DNA of 44,729 bases from Oscillospiraceae bacterium (GCA_902779915.1 CACZDM010000007.1:1-44729); one strand, 5' to 3'. Shown: positions 15,972 through 25,991, counted from the stretch's first letter. The notes: a model not told the origin generated them from the sequence alone. A program made the numbers and translations.

Positions 15972-16976
15972 ATGGCTAATTTTGAAAATAAAGAAAGAAG
16001 AATGCCTAAAATTAAGGCTTGTCTTGAAAAATATGGGATTGATTCTTTAGATTCTGCAAATGAGTTGTGTCTGTCAAAAAACATAGACTGCGAAAAAATA
16101 GTTAAAGGGGTCCAGCCCATAGCGTTTGACAATGCTGTTTGGGCGTATGTTCTTGGGACGGCTGTTGCTTTGAAGAAAAATTGCAAAACAGCGTCTGAGG
16201 CTGCGAAGTTTATTGGAATTGGCTTGGAGGCATTTTGCATCCCTGGCTCTGTTGCGGAGGAAAGACACGTTGGCCTGGGTCACGGAAACCTAGGCGCTAT
16301 GCTGCTTGATGATAGCACAAAGTGCTTTTGTTTTTTGGCAGGGCATGAATCTTTCGCTGCTGCTGAAGGGGCAATTGGGATAGCTAAAACTGCAAATAAA
16401 GCGCGCAAAATTAAACTCAGAGTAATACTAAACGGACTTGGCAAGGATGCGGCATTTATAATTTCCAGAATAAACGGGTTCACTTATGTCAAGACCGAAT
16501 TCGATTATTTAACAAATGAGTTGAAAATAGTTGATGAAGTGAAATATTCTGATGGTGAACGAGGTTTTGTTAGATGCTACGGCTCGGACGACGTCAGGGA
16601 GGGCGTTGCGATTTTGCGACATGAAGCTGTTGACGTTTCTATAACGGGAAATTCAACCAATCCAACGCGTTTCCAACATCTGGTCGCCGGAACATACAAA
16701 AAGTGGTGTTTGGAAAATGGATTTAAATATTTTTCTGTTGCTTCGGGCGGCGGAACCGGGAGAACGCTTCATCCCGATAACATAGCTGCGGGCCCCGCTT
16801 CATATGGTTTGACCGACTCTATGGGCAGGATGCATGGAGACGCCCAGTTTGCGGGCTCGTCTTCGGTTCCTGCGCATGTTGAAATGATGGGCCTAATTGG
16901 AATGGGAAATAACCCTATGGTTGGGGCAACGGTTGCTTGTGCTGTTTCGGCATATAAAGCAAATGTTTCAGTTTAA
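15972..16976 (+). CDS. GGGtGRT family protein, function unknown
   Basis: A 334-residue protein containing the signature GGGTGRT (residues 259-265), followed by LHPDNIAAGPASYGL and then MHGDAQFAGSSSVPAHVEMMG. These mark the family named after that motif. Other glycine/histidine-rich stretches are EERHVGLGHGNLGAML (~96-111) and CFLAGHESFAAAEG (~120-133). No membrane segment or secretion signal is seen, so it should be cytosolic. No reaction is established for the family. Recurrent linkage to a NifU-like scaffold suggests a role tied to Fe-S clusters. ATG at 15972 follows GAAGGAG by 9 nt. A terminator ends the operon. Confidence 0.88.
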   Translation: MANFENKERRMPKIKACLEKYGIDSLDSANELCLSKNIDCEKIVKGVQPIAFDNAVWAYVLGTAVALKKNCKTASEAAKFIGIGLEAFCIPGSVAEERHVGLGHGNLGAMLLDDSTKCFCFLAGHESFAAAEGAIGIAKTANKARKIKLRVILNGLGKDAAFIISRINGFTYVKTEFDYLTNELKIVDEVKYSDGERGFVRCYGSDDVREGVAILRHEAVDVSITGNSTNPTRFQHLVAGTYKKWCLENGFKYFSVASGGGTGRTLHPDNIAAGPASYGLTDSMGRMHGDAQFAGSSSVPAHVEMMGLIGMGNNPMVGATVACAVSAYKANVSV

Positions 16977-17006
16977 ACTCCCGTTTTGGCTTTATAAAAA
17001 TAGAGG

Positions 17007-17034
17007 GGTTGCGGATTGCGACCTTTTTATTTTT
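17007..17034 (+). terminator. Intrinsic terminator after the GGGtGRT gene
   Basis: GGTTGC (17007-17012), loop GGATT, GCGACC (17018-17023; one G-U pair), followed by TTTTTATTTTT. It closes the two-gene operon. Confidence 0.75.
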
Positions 17035-17127
17035 GAAAACCAATCAAGTTTTTATTGTTATGTCACAAATTTACAATAACTATATAATTAACACGACACA
17101 ACAGAAAAAATTGGAGGTTTGTGAATT

Positions 17128-19008
17128 TTGATTGAACTAAGCAACATAAGCAAGATATACAATGGAAATTTTATTTTTAAAGATATTACGGTTAGTATTA
17201 TAGATAAAGATAAGATTGGACTCGTTGGAAGCAATGGAGCAGGAAAATCCACCTTGCTAAAGATAATATGCGGCCAGGAATATCCGGATAGTGGCCAAAT
17301 TTCAATCAGCGATAAAATTAAAATTGGGTATTTGGCTCAAAACAGCGGATTAAAAGCGAGTAACACGATTATTTCTGAAATGCGCGCGGTTTTTAAAGAA
17401 ATATTTGACATAAAGCAACAAATGGAAGAAATGGAAAAAGAGGCGTCAAAAACCAAGCTGCTATCTGAAAAATATTCAAATTTGCAAACAATATATGAAC
17501 AAAGTGATGGATATTCTATTGAATTTAAAATAAAAAATATATTAAATGGCATGGGGTTTGAAAATGTTCCACTATCAACAAAAATTAACACTTTAAGCGG
17601 TGGTGAAAAAACTCGGTTGGCGCTTGCTAAACTGCTGCTTGAGCAACCGACTTTTTTGGTCTTGGATGAGCCAACCAATCACCTCGACTTTAAAACGCTG
17701 GCATGGCTTGAAAGTTATATAAATGAAAAATTTACCGGAACTGTTTTATTGGTGTCACACGACAGGTGGTTTTTGGATAAGTGCGTTGACAAAATATGGG
17801 AAATTGAAAGCAAAACGCTACACACATACAAAGGAAATTATTCGAATTATGCCATCTTAAAAAAATCCACATATGAAAAAAATTATCGAGATTATCAAAA
17901 ACAACAAAAAGAAATCGAAAAATTAAGAGAATATGTTAGCAAAAACAAAGCTAGAGCATCAACTGCAAAATTAGCAAAAAGCAGGCAAAAAATTTTAAAT
18001 AAGATGGAAATTGTTGAAAAGCCTAATAATGTTAAAAACATTCCGAATATAATTTTCACATTTGATTTAAAGCCATACAACAATATACTTGACGTCAAAA
18101 ACATGAACATTACGGTTAGTAATAATAGCCGTTCAAAAACACTTTTTTCGAATTTGAATTTACATATACACAGAGGAGAAAAGCTTGCTATTATCGGGGA
18201 AAATGGAATTGGAAAATCTTCATTTTTAAAGGCAATTCAGGGCCTTATTCCCCACGGCGGACAGGTGAAATGGGGCCAAAATGTCAAAATAAGCTACTAT
18301 AGACAGGACCTGTCGAATCTAAACCCCAATCATTCGGCTTTAGATGAGATGTCGGGCCGCAATCCCAAAATTTCTGAGCTGGAAATTCGAAAACAATTGG
18401 CAAAAGTTCAAATAATTTCTGAAAATGCTTTGAAAAATGTTGGAGATTTAAGCGGCGGCGAAAAGGCAAGGCTTTGTTTTGCGATAATCATGATGGAAAA
18501 GCCGAACGTTATGATACTTGATGAGCCGACAAATCATCTGGATCTTGAGACCAGGGAAGTTTTGGAAAGCGCCCTAATTAAATATGAAGGCACGTTGATC
18601 ATAGTTTCGCACGATCGATATATGCTTGATCGCGTTCCAACCAAAATCATGAAGTTAAACCCAGGCAATGCTGAAATTATTGAGGGAAAATTTTCTGACC
18701 TGATTGGGAACGAAAAATTAAATTCGACTAATCTTGAAAATTTTAGAAAATCCTCTCCCGCAAATCAAAATAAATCCAGAAAAAAACGAGTTGATAGAGC
18801 GAAAAAAAGAGCTATGTCAAAAGAGTTGGAGCAAAAAATATCTGACACAGAGACAAAAATAAAAGAATTGGAAGCGCAAATTGCCTCTCCTGATGTATAT
18901 ACTGACTACACGCTCATAAACGATAAATGTTTGGAACTTGAAAATGCAAAAAAAGAATATGAGAAATATTTTGAAATGTGGGCAAATATAACAGAACAAG
19001 ACGATTAA
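17128..19008 (+). CDS. ABC-F family ATPase (YdiF/Uup-type)
   Basis: Soluble protein with two ABC domains and no membrane segments, of the type that acts on ribosomes. Domain 1 has GSNGAGKST (~36), LSGGEKTRLALAKLL and LVLDEPTNHLD. A charged linker follows (YRDYQKQQKEIEKL...), resembling the P-site tRNA interaction motif region. Domain 2 has GENGIGKSS, LSGGEKARLCF and MILDEPTNHLD. The C-terminal ~70 residues (KELEQKISDTETKIKELEAQ) form a coiled coil as in Uup/YdiF. The length of 626 fits that subgroup; an antibiotic-resistance role is not indicated. The start is a TTG at 17128, 10 nt after GGAGG; no in-frame ATG gives the conserved MIELSNISKIY. A TATAAT at 17083-17088 may be the -10. Confidence 0.92.
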   Translation: MIELSNISKIYNGNFIFKDITVSIIDKDKIGLVGSNGAGKSTLLKIICGQEYPDSGQISISDKIKIGYLAQNSGLKASNTIISEMRAVFKEIFDIKQQMEEMEKEASKTKLLSEKYSNLQTIYEQSDGYSIEFKIKNILNGMGFENVPLSTKINTLSGGEKTRLALAKLLLEQPTFLVLDEPTNHLDFKTLAWLESYINEKFTGTVLLVSHDRWFLDKCVDKIWEIESKTLHTYKGNYSNYAILKKSTYEKNYRDYQKQQKEIEKLREYVSKNKARASTAKLAKSRQKILNKMEIVEKPNNVKNIPNIIFTFDLKPYNNILDVKNMNITVSNNSRSKTLFSNLNLHIHRGEKLAIIGENGIGKSSFLKAIQGLIPHGGQVKWGQNVKISYYRQDLSNLNPNHSALDEMSGRNPKISELEIRKQLAKVQIISENALKNVGDLSGGEKARLCFAIIMMEKPNVMILDEPTNHLDLETREVLESALIKYEGTLIIVSHDRYMLDRVPTKIMKLNPGNAEIIEGKFSDLIGNEKLNSTNLENFRKSSPANQNKSRKKRVDRAKKRAMSKELEQKISDTETKIKELEAQIASPDVYTDYTLINDKCLELENAKKEYEKYFEMWANITEQDD

Positions 19009-19095
19009 AAATGTTTTACTTCAAATTTTTTATATGCTTTGATTTTGCACATAAAGTGAATTTTAAAAAATTAAAAGATATTTTTATTAAAAGTT

Positions 19096-19124
19096 TTGAT
19101 TTTAATGCGTTTTTGGTGTATAAT
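19096..19124 (+). promoter_or_regulatory. cysS promoter
   Basis: TTGATT (19096-19101), 17 nt, TATAAT (19119-19124). The ~80-nt leader that follows holds two small hairpins, TAGTG/CACTA (19143-19160) and CTTGAA/TTCAAG (19169-19183), but is too short for a T-box and lacks the T-box sequence. Confidence 0.8.
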
Positions 19125-19211
19125 AGTTTGTGATGCAAATATTAGTGGGTATTATCACTACGGGCGTCTTGAATTTTTCAAGAAGATTTGAGTTTTTGGA
19201 GGATTGCGTAC

Positions 19212-20612
19212 ATGAAAATATATAATACACTCAGTAGAAAAATTGAAGAATTTCATCCCATAAATTCCGAAGAAGTCACAATGTATTCTTGCGGTCCAAC
19301 AGTATATAATTACATTCATATCGGAAATGCTCGTCCAATTATAATTTTTGATTGCTTTAGAAAATATCTTGAATATAGAGGATATAAAGTGAAGTTTGTC
19401 CAAAATTTTACTGATATTGACGATAAAATAATAAAAAAGGCGAATGAAGAGAACCAAACCGCTGAAATAATTGCCAAAAAATATATAGAAGAATATGAAA
19501 AAGACGCCGCTGGGCTCGGGGTTAGTCCTCCAACAATCGCCCCGAAAGTCACGAAATCAATCGACATAATCCTTAAAATGGTTGAAAAATTAATATCCAG
19601 CGGCCATGCATATGAAGCTGGCGGTGACGTTTATTTTAAAACCGAGTCATTTAAAAAATATGGTGAATTATCTAATATTCAGATCGAAAATTTATTAGTT
19701 GGTCAAAGAATTGAGATTAATTCATTAAAAAAAAGCCCGTTGGATTTTGCTCTCTGGAAAGCCTCAAAACCCGGTGAGCCGTATTGGAAATCGCCTTGGG
19801 GAAATGGCAGGCCAGGATGGCACATTGAGTGTTCTGCTATGGCAGTTAATTATTTAGGCAAGACCATCGACATACACTGCGGAGGCCAGGACTTAATATT
19901 CCCGCATCATGAAAATGAAATCGCGCAAAGTGAGTGTTCAACAAATGCTAAATTCGCCAACTATTGGATGCATAATGGATATATTAACATAGACAATGAA
20001 AAAATGTCTAAATCTAAAGGGAATTTTTTAACAGTGCGGGAAATTGCTGAAAAACACGGATATTCTCCAATAAGGTATATGATGCTTCAAGCTCACTATA
20101 AAACGCCAATCAACTATTCTGACGAGATGATTGACCAATGCAAGGCCTCTTTAAACAGGATTTTGACGTTTAAAGAAAATTTGGGATTTTCAATCAGCAG
20201 GTCAAATTCAGGGACAATTTCGAAAAAAGATGAACAAACCATAAAAAAATATAGAGACGACTTTATTCGAGTTATGGATAATGATTTCAACACAGCGGAT
20301 GGAATTTCGATAATTTTCGAATTTATTCGAGATATGAATAAATATGTCTCTGGCTCTAGACCAACCTCTAGAGAGCACTTGCAATTAATTAAAGACTTGT
20401 TTGAAGAATTAACCAATATATTGGGAATTGCTCAAAAATGCAATTTAAACCCCCAAATCCCAGAAAAAGTTTTAGATCTGTTTGAAAAAAGAAAAATAGC
20501 CAGAAAAAATAAAGATTTTCAAACTGCTGATCAATTGCGCGAAGAAATTGAAAATTTAGGATTTTTAGTTGAAGAAACTCGACAAGGAAGCCGAATATTG
20601 CCTAAAAGGTGA
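19212..20612 (+). CDS. cysS: Cysteinyl-tRNA synthetase
   Basis: Class Ia synthetase charging tRNA-Cys. The 466-residue product carries the HIGH-type motif YIHIGNARP near residue 36, the KMSKS loop ([10 protein letters not shown]) near 264, and the zinc/cysteine-recognition ligands: Cys in [10 protein letters not shown], Cys in WHIECSAM, and [16 protein letters not shown]-type anticodon-side helix bundle ends the protein. ATG at 19212 follows GGAGGA by 8 nt; the frame is open upstream to 19188 but that start lacks a binding site. The next gene is a cyclophilin lipoprotein 64 nt downstream; no serine acetyltransferase gene is adjacent, unlike the Bacillus gltX-cysE-cysS order. Confidence 0.97.
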   Translation: MKIYNTLSRKIEEFHPINSEEVTMYSCGPTVYNYIHIGNARPIIIFDCFRKYLEYRGYKVKFVQNFTDIDDKIIKKANEENQTAEIIAKKYIEEYEKDAAGLGVSPPTIAPKVTKSIDIILKMVEKLISSGHAYEAGGDVYFKTESFKKYGELSNIQIENLLVGQRIEINSLKKSPLDFALWKASKPGEPYWKSPWGNGRPGWHIECSAMAVNYLGKTIDIHCGGQDLIFPHHENEIAQSECSTNAKFANYWMHNGYINIDNEKMSKSKGNFLTVREIAEKHGYSPIRYMMLQAHYKTPINYSDEMIDQCKASLNRILTFKENLGFSISRSNSGTISKKDEQTIKKYRDDFIRVMDNDFNTADGISIIFEFIRDMNKYVSGSRPTSREHLQLIKDLFEELTNILGIAQKCNLNPQIPEKVLDLFEKRKIARKNKDFQTADQLREEIENLGFLVEETRQGSRILPKR

Positions 20613-20676
20613 TATTTTTAATTAATTTATATATTGTTGATATAAAAGCATTAAAACATAAGGAGTATGTTGATTT

Positions 20677-21474
20677 ATGAAAGTGATAAAATTTATACTA
20701 ATTACTGTTTTGCTGGTGGGTTGCGTTTTCACAGCAGGATGCAAAAAAAGTCAAAAATCATCGAGCAGTTCAGCTAGCTCATCAAGTTCAAATGACAAAT
20801 CAACCGCAAGCTCGCTTGTAACTGAGGGAAAAATCGAAAATCAATTGGCCCTTCCCCAAAAAGGCGAACAAATCGCAGTTTTTCACGTCAAAAATTATGG
20901 AACATTCAAATGCAGGTTGTTTCCGCAAGTTGCCCCAAAAGCGGTTCAAAATTTCATTGGCCTTGCTCAAAATGGAAAGTATGATGGCGTTAAATTTCAC
21001 AGGGTTATCGAAGATTTTATGATTCAAAGCGGCGGCAACAGCGACAGCATATATGGCAGCGGATTCAACGTTGAACTCAATCAGTCGCTTCACCACTTAA
21101 AAGGAGCTCTCTGCGCAGCAAGAACAAGCAGCCAAACTTCAGGCCAATCATCGCAGTTTTATATCGTCTCGAGCAACAATGGAAAAACAGCTGATCTAGA
21201 TGCCGTTGCTGACCATATTAATCAAGAATATAAAAAAAGGGGCTCAAAAATAACGCTGGAATATAGCGATGATGTCAAAAATAAATACGCAGAAGTTGGG
21301 GGATATCCTTGGCTGGACATGCAGTATACGGTTTTTGGCCAGGCTTTTGAGGGCTTGGATATTGTTGATAAAATCTCAAATTGTCCAAAGAGTTCTAAAT
21401 TATCTTCAACAGGCGAAAATTCAGTTCCAGATCCTGAAATTATCTTGGAAAAGGTTGAAATAGTTGTTTATTAA
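20677..21474 (+). CDS. Cyclophilin-type peptidyl-prolyl isomerase lipoprotein
   Basis: Extracytoplasmic folding enzyme. The 265-residue precursor has a lipoprotein signal (MKVIKFILITVLLVG...) with lipobox TAGC giving a lipidated Cys22, a Ser/Asn-rich flexible linker (~24-47), and a cyclophilin domain from ~65. The domain shows KFHRVIEDFMIQSGG (the FHR-type catalytic motif), QSSQFYIV and YTVFGQAFEGLDIVDKI. A ~40-residue insertion (about 172-210) within the domain is larger than in minimal cyclophilins but common in clostridial ones. AGGAG precedes ATG at 20677. In Gram-positives such enzymes sit outside the membrane and help secreted proteins fold. Confidence 0.92.
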   Translation: MKVIKFILITVLLVGCVFTAGCKKSQKSSSSSASSSSSNDKSTASSLVTEGKIENQLALPQKGEQIAVFHVKNYGTFKCRLFPQVAPKAVQNFIGLAQNGKYDGVKFHRVIEDFMIQSGGNSDSIYGSGFNVELNQSLHHLKGALCAARTSSQTSGQSSQFYIVSSNNGKTADLDAVADHINQEYKKRGSKITLEYSDDVKNKYAEVGGYPWLDMQYTVFGQAFEGLDIVDKISNCPKSSKLSSTGENSVPDPEIILEKVEIVVY

Positions 21475-21522
21475 AAAATAAATTACATAAATCGAATATT
21501 TATATGGAAATCAGGTATTTTT

Positions 21523-23502
21523 ATGTCTAGAAATAAAAGTCAAAAATATAATAATGATAGTATAAAATCTCTAAAAGGCGCAGATCGTGTTAGGAAACGT
21601 CCTGGCGTCATTTTTGGGTCGGACGGAATCGAAGGCTGTCAACATTCAATCTTTGAAATCCTCTCAAACTCGATTGACGAAGCCAGGGAGGGCCATGGAA
21701 CCAAAATCAATATCACAAAATTCGACGACGGATCAATTGAAATAGAAGACTTTGGGCGCGGAATTCCTGTCGATTTTAACAAGGCTGAAAACAAATATAA
21801 CTGGGAGTTGGTCTTTTGCGAGTTATACGCAGGTGGAAAATATAACACAAATAGTGCACAAAACTATGAGTACTCTCTTGGGCTTAACGGCTTAGGCCTC
21901 TGCGCAACTCAATATTCCTCTGAGTATATGGATGTTGAAATATATCGAGATCAAAAAAAATTCACACTACACTTTGAGCATGGCGAGAACATTGGCGGCC
22001 TAAAATCTGAAAAAACTTCCCGCCAGCAAACCGGAACCAAGATCAAATGGAAGCCCGACATCCAAGTTTTCACCGACATAGCAGTTCCTGATGAATATTT
22101 TGAAAATGTTTTAAAGCGCCAAGCAATCGTCAATAATGGTCTGTTATTTGTGTATAAAAATTCCCAAACAACAAAAGAATTTTTCTATGAACAAGGAATA
22201 AAGGACTATGTTGAAGAATTAATCGGCGAACATGGCCTTTCTTCTGTCATATATTGCAATTCAGAGCGAAAGGGCAAAGACAGGGCGGATAAACCGGAAT
22301 ATAAAGTCAAACTCGCTTGCGCTTTTGCATTTTCAAATCGTGTGAAATTGATGGAATACTATCACAATTCCAGCTGGCTGGAGCATGGAGGATCACCCGA
22401 GAGAGCAGCAAAACAGGCTTTCATCTCACAAATTAACAATTTTTTGAAAAAAAACAATAAATATAACAAAAATGAAAGCAAAATCACCTTTTCCGACATC
22501 GAAGACTGCCTAGTTTTTGTTTCTTCATCATTTTCAACTCAAACTTCATATGAAAATCAAACTAAAAAATCCATCACTAATCGATTTATATATGAAGCTA
22601 TGTTGGATTTTTTAAAACACAATTTGGAGGTTTATTTCACAGAAAATCCAATAGAGAGCGAAAAAATAGCTAATCAAATTTTAGTTAACAAACGCAGCAG
22701 AGAAAAAGCCGAAAAAACAAGGCTCAACTTGAAAAAAACGCTTTTGGGAAGTGTTGATTTAGTTAACAGAATTCATAAATTTGTGGATTGTCGAAGTAAA
22801 GATAAAAGTTTGCGAGAATTATATATTGTTGAGGGGGATTCAGCACTCGGGGCATGTAAACAAAGCAGAGACGCAAATTTTCAAGCAATCATCCCGGTTC
22901 GTGGAAAAATTTTGAATTGTCTCAAATCCGACTATGATAAAATATTCAAAAATGAAATAATCAGCGACATTATTAAGGTTTTGGGATGTGGGATTGAGGT
23001 CAGATCCAAAACAAATAAAAATCTTGCAAACTTCGATATCGACAACTTAAAATGGAGCAAAGTCGTCATATGCACCGATGCTGATGTCGACGGATTTCAG
23101 ATCCGAACCCTGATTTTAGCCATGATATATCGCCTAACTCCAACTCTGATCAAAAAAGGTTTTGTATATATTGCACAATCACCGCTTTTTGAAATAAAAA
23201 CTAAATCTAAAACATATTTTGCATATAATGAACAAGAAAAAGTCGATATACTCGAAAAAATATGTCAAAACAAAGAAAAATATGACATCAACAGATCCAA
23301 AGGACTTGGTGAAAATGAGCCAGACATGATGTGGCTGACGACTATGTGTCCCCAAACGCGGCGATTGATCAAGATCACCCCAGAAGAAGCGAAAAAAACT
23401 GCCAAAATGTTTGATTTGATGCTCGGGGATGACCTTCAAGGCAGGAAGGATTTTATTTTCAAATTTGGTAATAATTATATTAATCAAGCGGATATTTCAT
23501 AA
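21523..23502 (+). CDS. Type IIA topoisomerase subunit B, ParE-like (clostridial second topoisomerase)
   Basis: ATPase/TOPRIM subunit of a second type IIA topoisomerase, acting with the ParC-like product encoded next. The 659-residue protein has the GHKL ATPase (SNSIDEAREG, EDFGRGIPVD, LGLNGLGL), a transducer domain, and a TOPRIM domain with EGDSALGACKQSRD (Glu437) and DADVDGFQIRTLIL (519-). Usual gyrase and ParE read EGDSAGG and DADVDGAHIR, so this belongs to a divergent clade I associate with Clostridia that also have canonical GyrB. Some databases call these gyrase, others topoisomerase IV; I avoid a firm symbol. The gap to the next gene is 26 nt, indicating an operon. Confidence 0.9.
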   Translation: MSRNKSQKYNNDSIKSLKGADRVRKRPGVIFGSDGIEGCQHSIFEILSNSIDEAREGHGTKINITKFDDGSIEIEDFGRGIPVDFNKAENKYNWELVFCELYAGGKYNTNSAQNYEYSLGLNGLGLCATQYSSEYMDVEIYRDQKKFTLHFEHGENIGGLKSEKTSRQQTGTKIKWKPDIQVFTDIAVPDEYFENVLKRQAIVNNGLLFVYKNSQTTKEFFYEQGIKDYVEELIGEHGLSSVIYCNSERKGKDRADKPEYKVKLACAFAFSNRVKLMEYYHNSSWLEHGGSPERAAKQAFISQINNFLKKNNKYNKNESKITFSDIEDCLVFVSSSFSTQTSYENQTKKSITNRFIYEAMLDFLKHNLEVYFTENPIESEKIANQILVNKRSREKAEKTRLNLKKTLLGSVDLVNRIHKFVDCRSKDKSLRELYIVEGDSALGACKQSRDANFQAIIPVRGKILNCLKSDYDKIFKNEIISDIIKVLGCGIEVRSKTNKNLANFDIDNLKWSKVVICTDADVDGFQIRTLILAMIYRLTPTLIKKGFVYIAQSPLFEIKTKSKTYFAYNEQEKVDILEKICQNKEKYDINRSKGLGENEPDMMWLTTMCPQTRRLIKITPEEAKKTAKMFDLMLGDDLQGRKDFIFKFGNNYINQADIS

Positions 23503-23528
23503 TATATATTAAATTTTGGAGAGAAAAA

Positions 23529-25760
23529 ATGAAGAGGAAAAAATTCGAAAATCACAAATCGGCTTCGATGGACAATGCATATATCGAGGGAGCTGGAATT
23601 GTTGAAAATCAGCCAATAACTCAAACTCTGGAAAAAAACTATATGCCCTATGCAATGAGTGTTATTTTATCGCGAGCGCTTCCCCAAATCGATGGATTTA
23701 AGCCCTCTCATCGCAAATTATTATATACTATGTATAAAATGGGCCTTTTGAATGGAAAATTAACAAAAAGCGCAAATATTGTTGGCGCCACTATGAAATT
23801 AAACCCTCATGGAGACGCCGCGATATATGAAACCATGGTTCGTCTTTCAAGGGGATATCAAGCTTTGCTGCATCCATATATTGAAAGCAAGGGAAATTTT
23901 GGCCGATTTTACTCAAGAGACATGGCCTACGCGGCCTCAAGATATACAGAAGCAAAACTTGCTCCAATTTGCAACGAACTTTTTGGTGAAATTGACCAAA
24001 ATTCTGTTGATCTAGTTCCAAACTATGACAACACAACAACCGAACCGAGCCTTTTGCCAACAAAATTTCCATCAATTCTTGTCAACTCAAACGTTGGAAT
24101 CGCAGTTTCTATGGCCTCATCCATATGTCCATTTAATTTGACTGAAGTTTGCAAAACAACTATAAAGTCGATTAAAAAATGTGATTTTGATATATTAGAG
24201 ACACTTCAAGGCCCAGATTTTCCCGGCGGAGGATTTTTGATTAGAGATGAAGCTGCCCTGAAAAAAATATACAAAACCGGCAAAGGGTCGATAAAAATTC
24301 GCAGCAGATATATATTTGACGCACAAAATAATTGCATAGACGTCACTGAAATCCCGTATACAACGACTGTTGAAGCAATTATTGACAAAATAGTTGAATT
24401 AATTAAACAAAATAAGATTAAAGAAATTTCCGACATTAGAGATGAAACAGATTTAAACGGCCTGAAATTGACGATAGACCTAAAAAGAGGCGCCAACCCA
24501 GACAAATTGATGCTAAAATTATTTAAATATACGCCACTTGAAGATTCATATTCGTGTAATTTTAATATTTTAGTTGACGGTTCACCCAGAGTCATGGGAG
24601 TCGAAAATATAATAAAACAGTGGCAAAAATTCAGACACAACTGCGTTAGGCGCCGGACAGAATTTGAGCTAGACAAAAAAGAAAGAAAGCTGCATTTAAT
24701 TAAAGGATTAAACAAAATTTTATTGGATCTAGACAAAGCAATCGAAATTATTCGACAAACTGAGGAAGAAAGCGACGTCGTTTCAAACCTCATGATCGGC
24801 TTTGGTCTTGACGAAACTCAGGCTGAATATGTTGCTGAAATTAAACTGCGACACCTCAATCGCCAATATATATTAAAAAGAGTCGAAGAAAAAGATAGGC
24901 TTTGTGATGAAATTAAATCATTAGAAAATATTTTAAAAGACTCAACTAAAATTGATTCTATAATATGTGATGAACTTGAAGAAATTATAAAAAAATATGG
25001 CAAACCTCGAAAAACCATGTTTTTATATGCCACAGACGAAGATATTTCACTTGATGAAGAAGAAATTTCAGACCATCAAGTTAATTTATTTTTGACCAAA
25101 GAGGGATATCTCAAAAAAATATCCCCCAATTCGCTGCGATTAAACAGTGATCAAAAATTAAAAGAAAGCGACGAAATAAAGACACATTTACAGATCACAA
25201 ACAACACAGATTTGTTATTTTTCACAAATAAGTCCCAAGTTTATAAAACAAATTTGTCTGTTTTTAAAGATTCCAAGGCCAGTTCTTTAGGCGAATATGT
25301 TCCAGCCGAGCTGAATTTTGAAGAGGATGAAAAAATAATTGGAATGATTGCAACCAAGGACTATTCGGGACATGTTTTGTTTTTCTTTCAAAATGGAAAA
25401 TTAGCAAAAATTCCACTTATCTCATATAAAACAAAAACCAATAGAAAAAAATTGACAAAAGCATATTCTGCGATATCTCCTGTTTGTGAACTATTTTTTG
25501 AGAAAAATTCAAAAGAATATCTAATAATTTCAAATAATCATAAATATTTAATCATTAATTCATCAATTATCAACTCAAAATCAACCCGAGATTCGCAGGG
25601 GGTCAACATAATGAAACTAAACAAATCGTGTTTTGTGCAAAATGTCAAAATTTACAAAGAAGGCGACATATCCAACTCTCACAGATTTCGAACAAAAAAT
25701 CTTCCCGCCCGCGGAACTGTCCCAAAATCTGATGATTTAGGCGATCAATTGAAAATATAA
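23529..25760 (+). CDS. Type IIA topoisomerase subunit A, ParC/GyrA-like
   Basis: DNA cleavage and rejoining subunit partnering with the ParE-like product upstream. The 743-residue protein has the winged-helix breakage domain with LSRALPQIDGFKPSHRK, NPHGDAAIYETMVRLSR (93-108) and the catalytic tyrosine Tyr139 in AASRYTEAKLA. A coiled-coil gate (LDKKERKLHLIKGL...) follows, then a shortened, divergent beta-pinwheel C-terminal domain. No GyrA box (QRRGGKG) is visible, which argues for decatenating rather than supercoiling activity. In the quinolone-determining region the usual Ser is Ala97 and the acidic position is Glu101. GGAGAG precedes ATG at 23529. Confidence 0.9.
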   Translation: MKRKKFENHKSASMDNAYIEGAGIVENQPITQTLEKNYMPYAMSVILSRALPQIDGFKPSHRKLLYTMYKMGLLNGKLTKSANIVGATMKLNPHGDAAIYETMVRLSRGYQALLHPYIESKGNFGRFYSRDMAYAASRYTEAKLAPICNELFGEIDQNSVDLVPNYDNTTTEPSLLPTKFPSILVNSNVGIAVSMASSICPFNLTEVCKTTIKSIKKCDFDILETLQGPDFPGGGFLIRDEAALKKIYKTGKGSIKIRSRYIFDAQNNCIDVTEIPYTTTVEAIIDKIVELIKQNKIKEISDIRDETDLNGLKLTIDLKRGANPDKLMLKLFKYTPLEDSYSCNFNILVDGSPRVMGVENIIKQWQKFRHNCVRRRTEFELDKKERKLHLIKGLNKILLDLDKAIEIIRQTEEESDVVSNLMIGFGLDETQAEYVAEIKLRHLNRQYILKRVEEKDRLCDEIKSLENILKDSTKIDSIICDELEEIIKKYGKPRKTMFLYATDEDISLDEEEISDHQVNLFLTKEGYLKKISPNSLRLNSDQKLKESDEIKTHLQITNNTDLLFFTNKSQVYKTNLSVFKDSKASSLGEYVPAELNFEEDEKIIGMIATKDYSGHVLFFFQNGKLAKIPLISYKTKTNRKKLTKAYSAISPVCELFFEKNSKEYLIISNNHKYLIINSSIINSKSTRDSQGVNIMKLNKSCFVQNVKIYKEGDISNSHRFRTKNLPARGTVPKSDDLGDQLKI

Positions 25761-25763
25761 AAA

Positions 25764-25791
25764 TGCTGCTCAGAAAAATTTCTAAACAGCA
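25764..25791. other. Hairpin after the topoisomerase operon
   Basis: TGCTGCTCAGAAA pairs imperfectly with TTTCTAAACAGCA around a 2-3-nt loop. A T-run follows only on the minus strand, so as a plus-strand terminator it is unproven. The rest of 25792-26051 holds the secG promoter and nothing else I can support. Confidence 0.4.
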
Positions 25792-25962
25792 CAGACTCAA
25801 ATTAATTTCACAAACGCAAAAAATTAATTCTTGTCTTATTATATTGTTGTCAGTTTTTTTAATATTATTCTCTGTTTATAATGAGAAATAGAAATATTTT
25901 CGCATGACTTTGTGCAATTTTTACAAAAAAATTCATATTGAAATTTATTTTAAAAAGTGGAC

Positions 25963-25991
25963 TTGCATTTTTTTTGTTGATGTGATATAAT
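25963..25991 (+). promoter_or_regulatory. secG promoter with extended -10
   Basis: TTGCAT (25963-25968), 17 nt, TATAAT (25986-25991) within TGTGATATAAT. It lies about 60 nt before the secG ATG. Confidence 0.8.

Noticed and set aside
19125-19211. T-box riboswitch before cysS
   Set aside because: The leader is about 80 nt with only two small hairpins, lacks the T-box sequence and has no terminator/antiterminator pair.
24206-24793. 195-codon minus-strand ORF inside the ParC-like gene
   Set aside because: Antisense shadow of a well-conserved coding region; Ser-rich composition is what the complement of Asp/Glu/Lys-rich DNA gives.
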